This document shows, piece after piece, positions 6,963 to 7,330 of a stretch of DNA of 7,330 nucleotides. A program made the translations under genes and the position numbers. Numbering within the stretch: the first letter of the stretch is position 1; every line of letters starts with the position of its first letter. The notes beneath the pieces were generated by a model. It did not search any database. It was not told the DNA's origin and saw nothing but the letters and a program-made list of their open reading frames with translations. The stretch is from assembly GCA_028696365.1 (NCBI GenBank), contig JAQVHG010000108.1, forward strand, positions 1 to 7,330, given 5' to 3'. The stretch is from Methanofollis sp. GTDB lineage: Archaea; Halobacteriota; Methanomicrobia; Methanomicrobiales; Methanofollaceae.

Positions 6963-7330
6963 GTCGCAGCTGATGAGAAAACCCGATAGGGATTGAAACA
7001 GCCGCGTCGCGGTGGCAGTATCCTGCGATGAGGCATTGTCGCAGCTGATGAGAAAACCCGATAGGGATTGAAACCCCGGCAACCCCGGCGTCGACAGCCT
7101 CGATATCGGGTCGCAGCTGATGAAAAAACCCGATAGGGATTGAAACATCATCATGGACAACTTACCGCACCCGGTAACTGCGTCGCAGCTGATGAGAAAA
7201 CCCGATAGGGATTGAAACCCGTTGCACACCCCCTCGATTTTCGGGGCATAGGGTCGCAGCTGATGAGAAAACCCGATAGGGATTGAAACCCAACCAGGGG
7301 ATAGAGACCCGGAAGTGGTGGAAGGACGTC
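6963..7330 (+). CRISPR. CRISPR array, five full repeats, truncated at right edge
   Basis: The 37-nt repeats lie at 6963-6999, 7038-7074, 7110-7146, 7182-7218 and 7253-7289. They begin GTCGCAGCTGATG and end GATAGGGATTGAAAC. Four are identical; the third has G to A at repeat position 15 (base 7124). Spacers are 7000-7037 (38 nt), 7075-7109 (35), 7147-7181 (35), 7219-7252 (34) and from 7290 on. The last three bases, GTC at 7328-7330, fit the start of a sixth repeat, which would make spacer 5 38 nt. The repeat holds the palindrome CAGCTG near its 5' end and a weak hairpin, CCC-GATA-GGG, near its 3' end, a likely site for Cas6 recognition. Cleavage 8 nt from the 3' end would leave the ATTGAAAC tag. 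The array reads in the same direction as the cas genes. Confidence 0.98.
7110..7146 (+). repeat. Variant CRISPR repeat (third copy, G15A)
   Basis: It differs from the other four repeats by one base at 7124, turning GAGAAAAC into GAAAAAAC. The change lies outside the CCC/GGG stem and the 8-nt tag, so crRNA processing is probably unaffected. It is internal, not the usual degenerate terminal repeat. Confidence 0.95.

Noticed and set aside
6756..7229. Minus-strand open frame of 157 residues with repeated FQSLSGFLISCD units
   Set aside because: The repeated peptide is simply the CRISPR repeat translated on the opposite strand; repeat plus spacer happen to keep the frame. Not a protein.

Overview
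This window holds most of a subtype I-D CRISPR-Cas locus, all on the + strand. It starts inside cas10d (csc3) and continues through csc2 (cas7), csc1 (cas5), cas3', cas4, cas1 and cas2. A leader of about 157 nt follows, then a CRISPR array of five visible repeats that runs off the right edge. No unrelated gene is visible.

The source is probably an archaeon, most likely a euryarchaeal methanogen of moderately high GC; this is an inference. Translation signals match the archaeal 16S 3' end: GGAGG before csc2, GGTGATC before cas4, GAGGTGA before cas2. The leader carries an archaeal-type TATA box (TTTATAAA). Subtype I-D is common in euryarchaea and cyanobacteria, and nothing here looks cyanobacterial. 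Genus cannot be determined by eye.

Layout: 1-1097 is the C-terminal 364 residues of Cas10d. At 1099-2858 lie Csc2 (backbone) and Csc1 (5'-handle side). At 2855-4924 is a stand-alone Cas3' helicase with no HD domain; in I-D the HD nuclease normally sits at the N-terminus of Cas10d, here outside the window. At 4929-6805 is the adaptation module Cas4-Cas1-Cas2. At 6806-6962 is the leader, and from 6963 to the edge the array (37-nt repeats, 34-38-nt spacers). Genes overlap by about 4 nt or are at most 6 nt apart, so they look like one operon. The array is in the same orientation with its leader next to cas2, and repeats end in ATTGAAAC, the usual crRNA 5' tag.

The most interesting point is an in-frame internal start in cas10d: GGTGATC, 2 nt, then ATG at 645. 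It would give a separate 150-residue protein matching the C-terminus of Cas10d, as expected of the I-D small subunit Cas11d. Exactly the same GGTGATC-2nt-start arrangement is used by cas4. Other points are the absence of cas6 from its common I-D position, with cas3' sitting there instead, and a strong change in synonymous Tyr codon choice between effector and adaptation genes.
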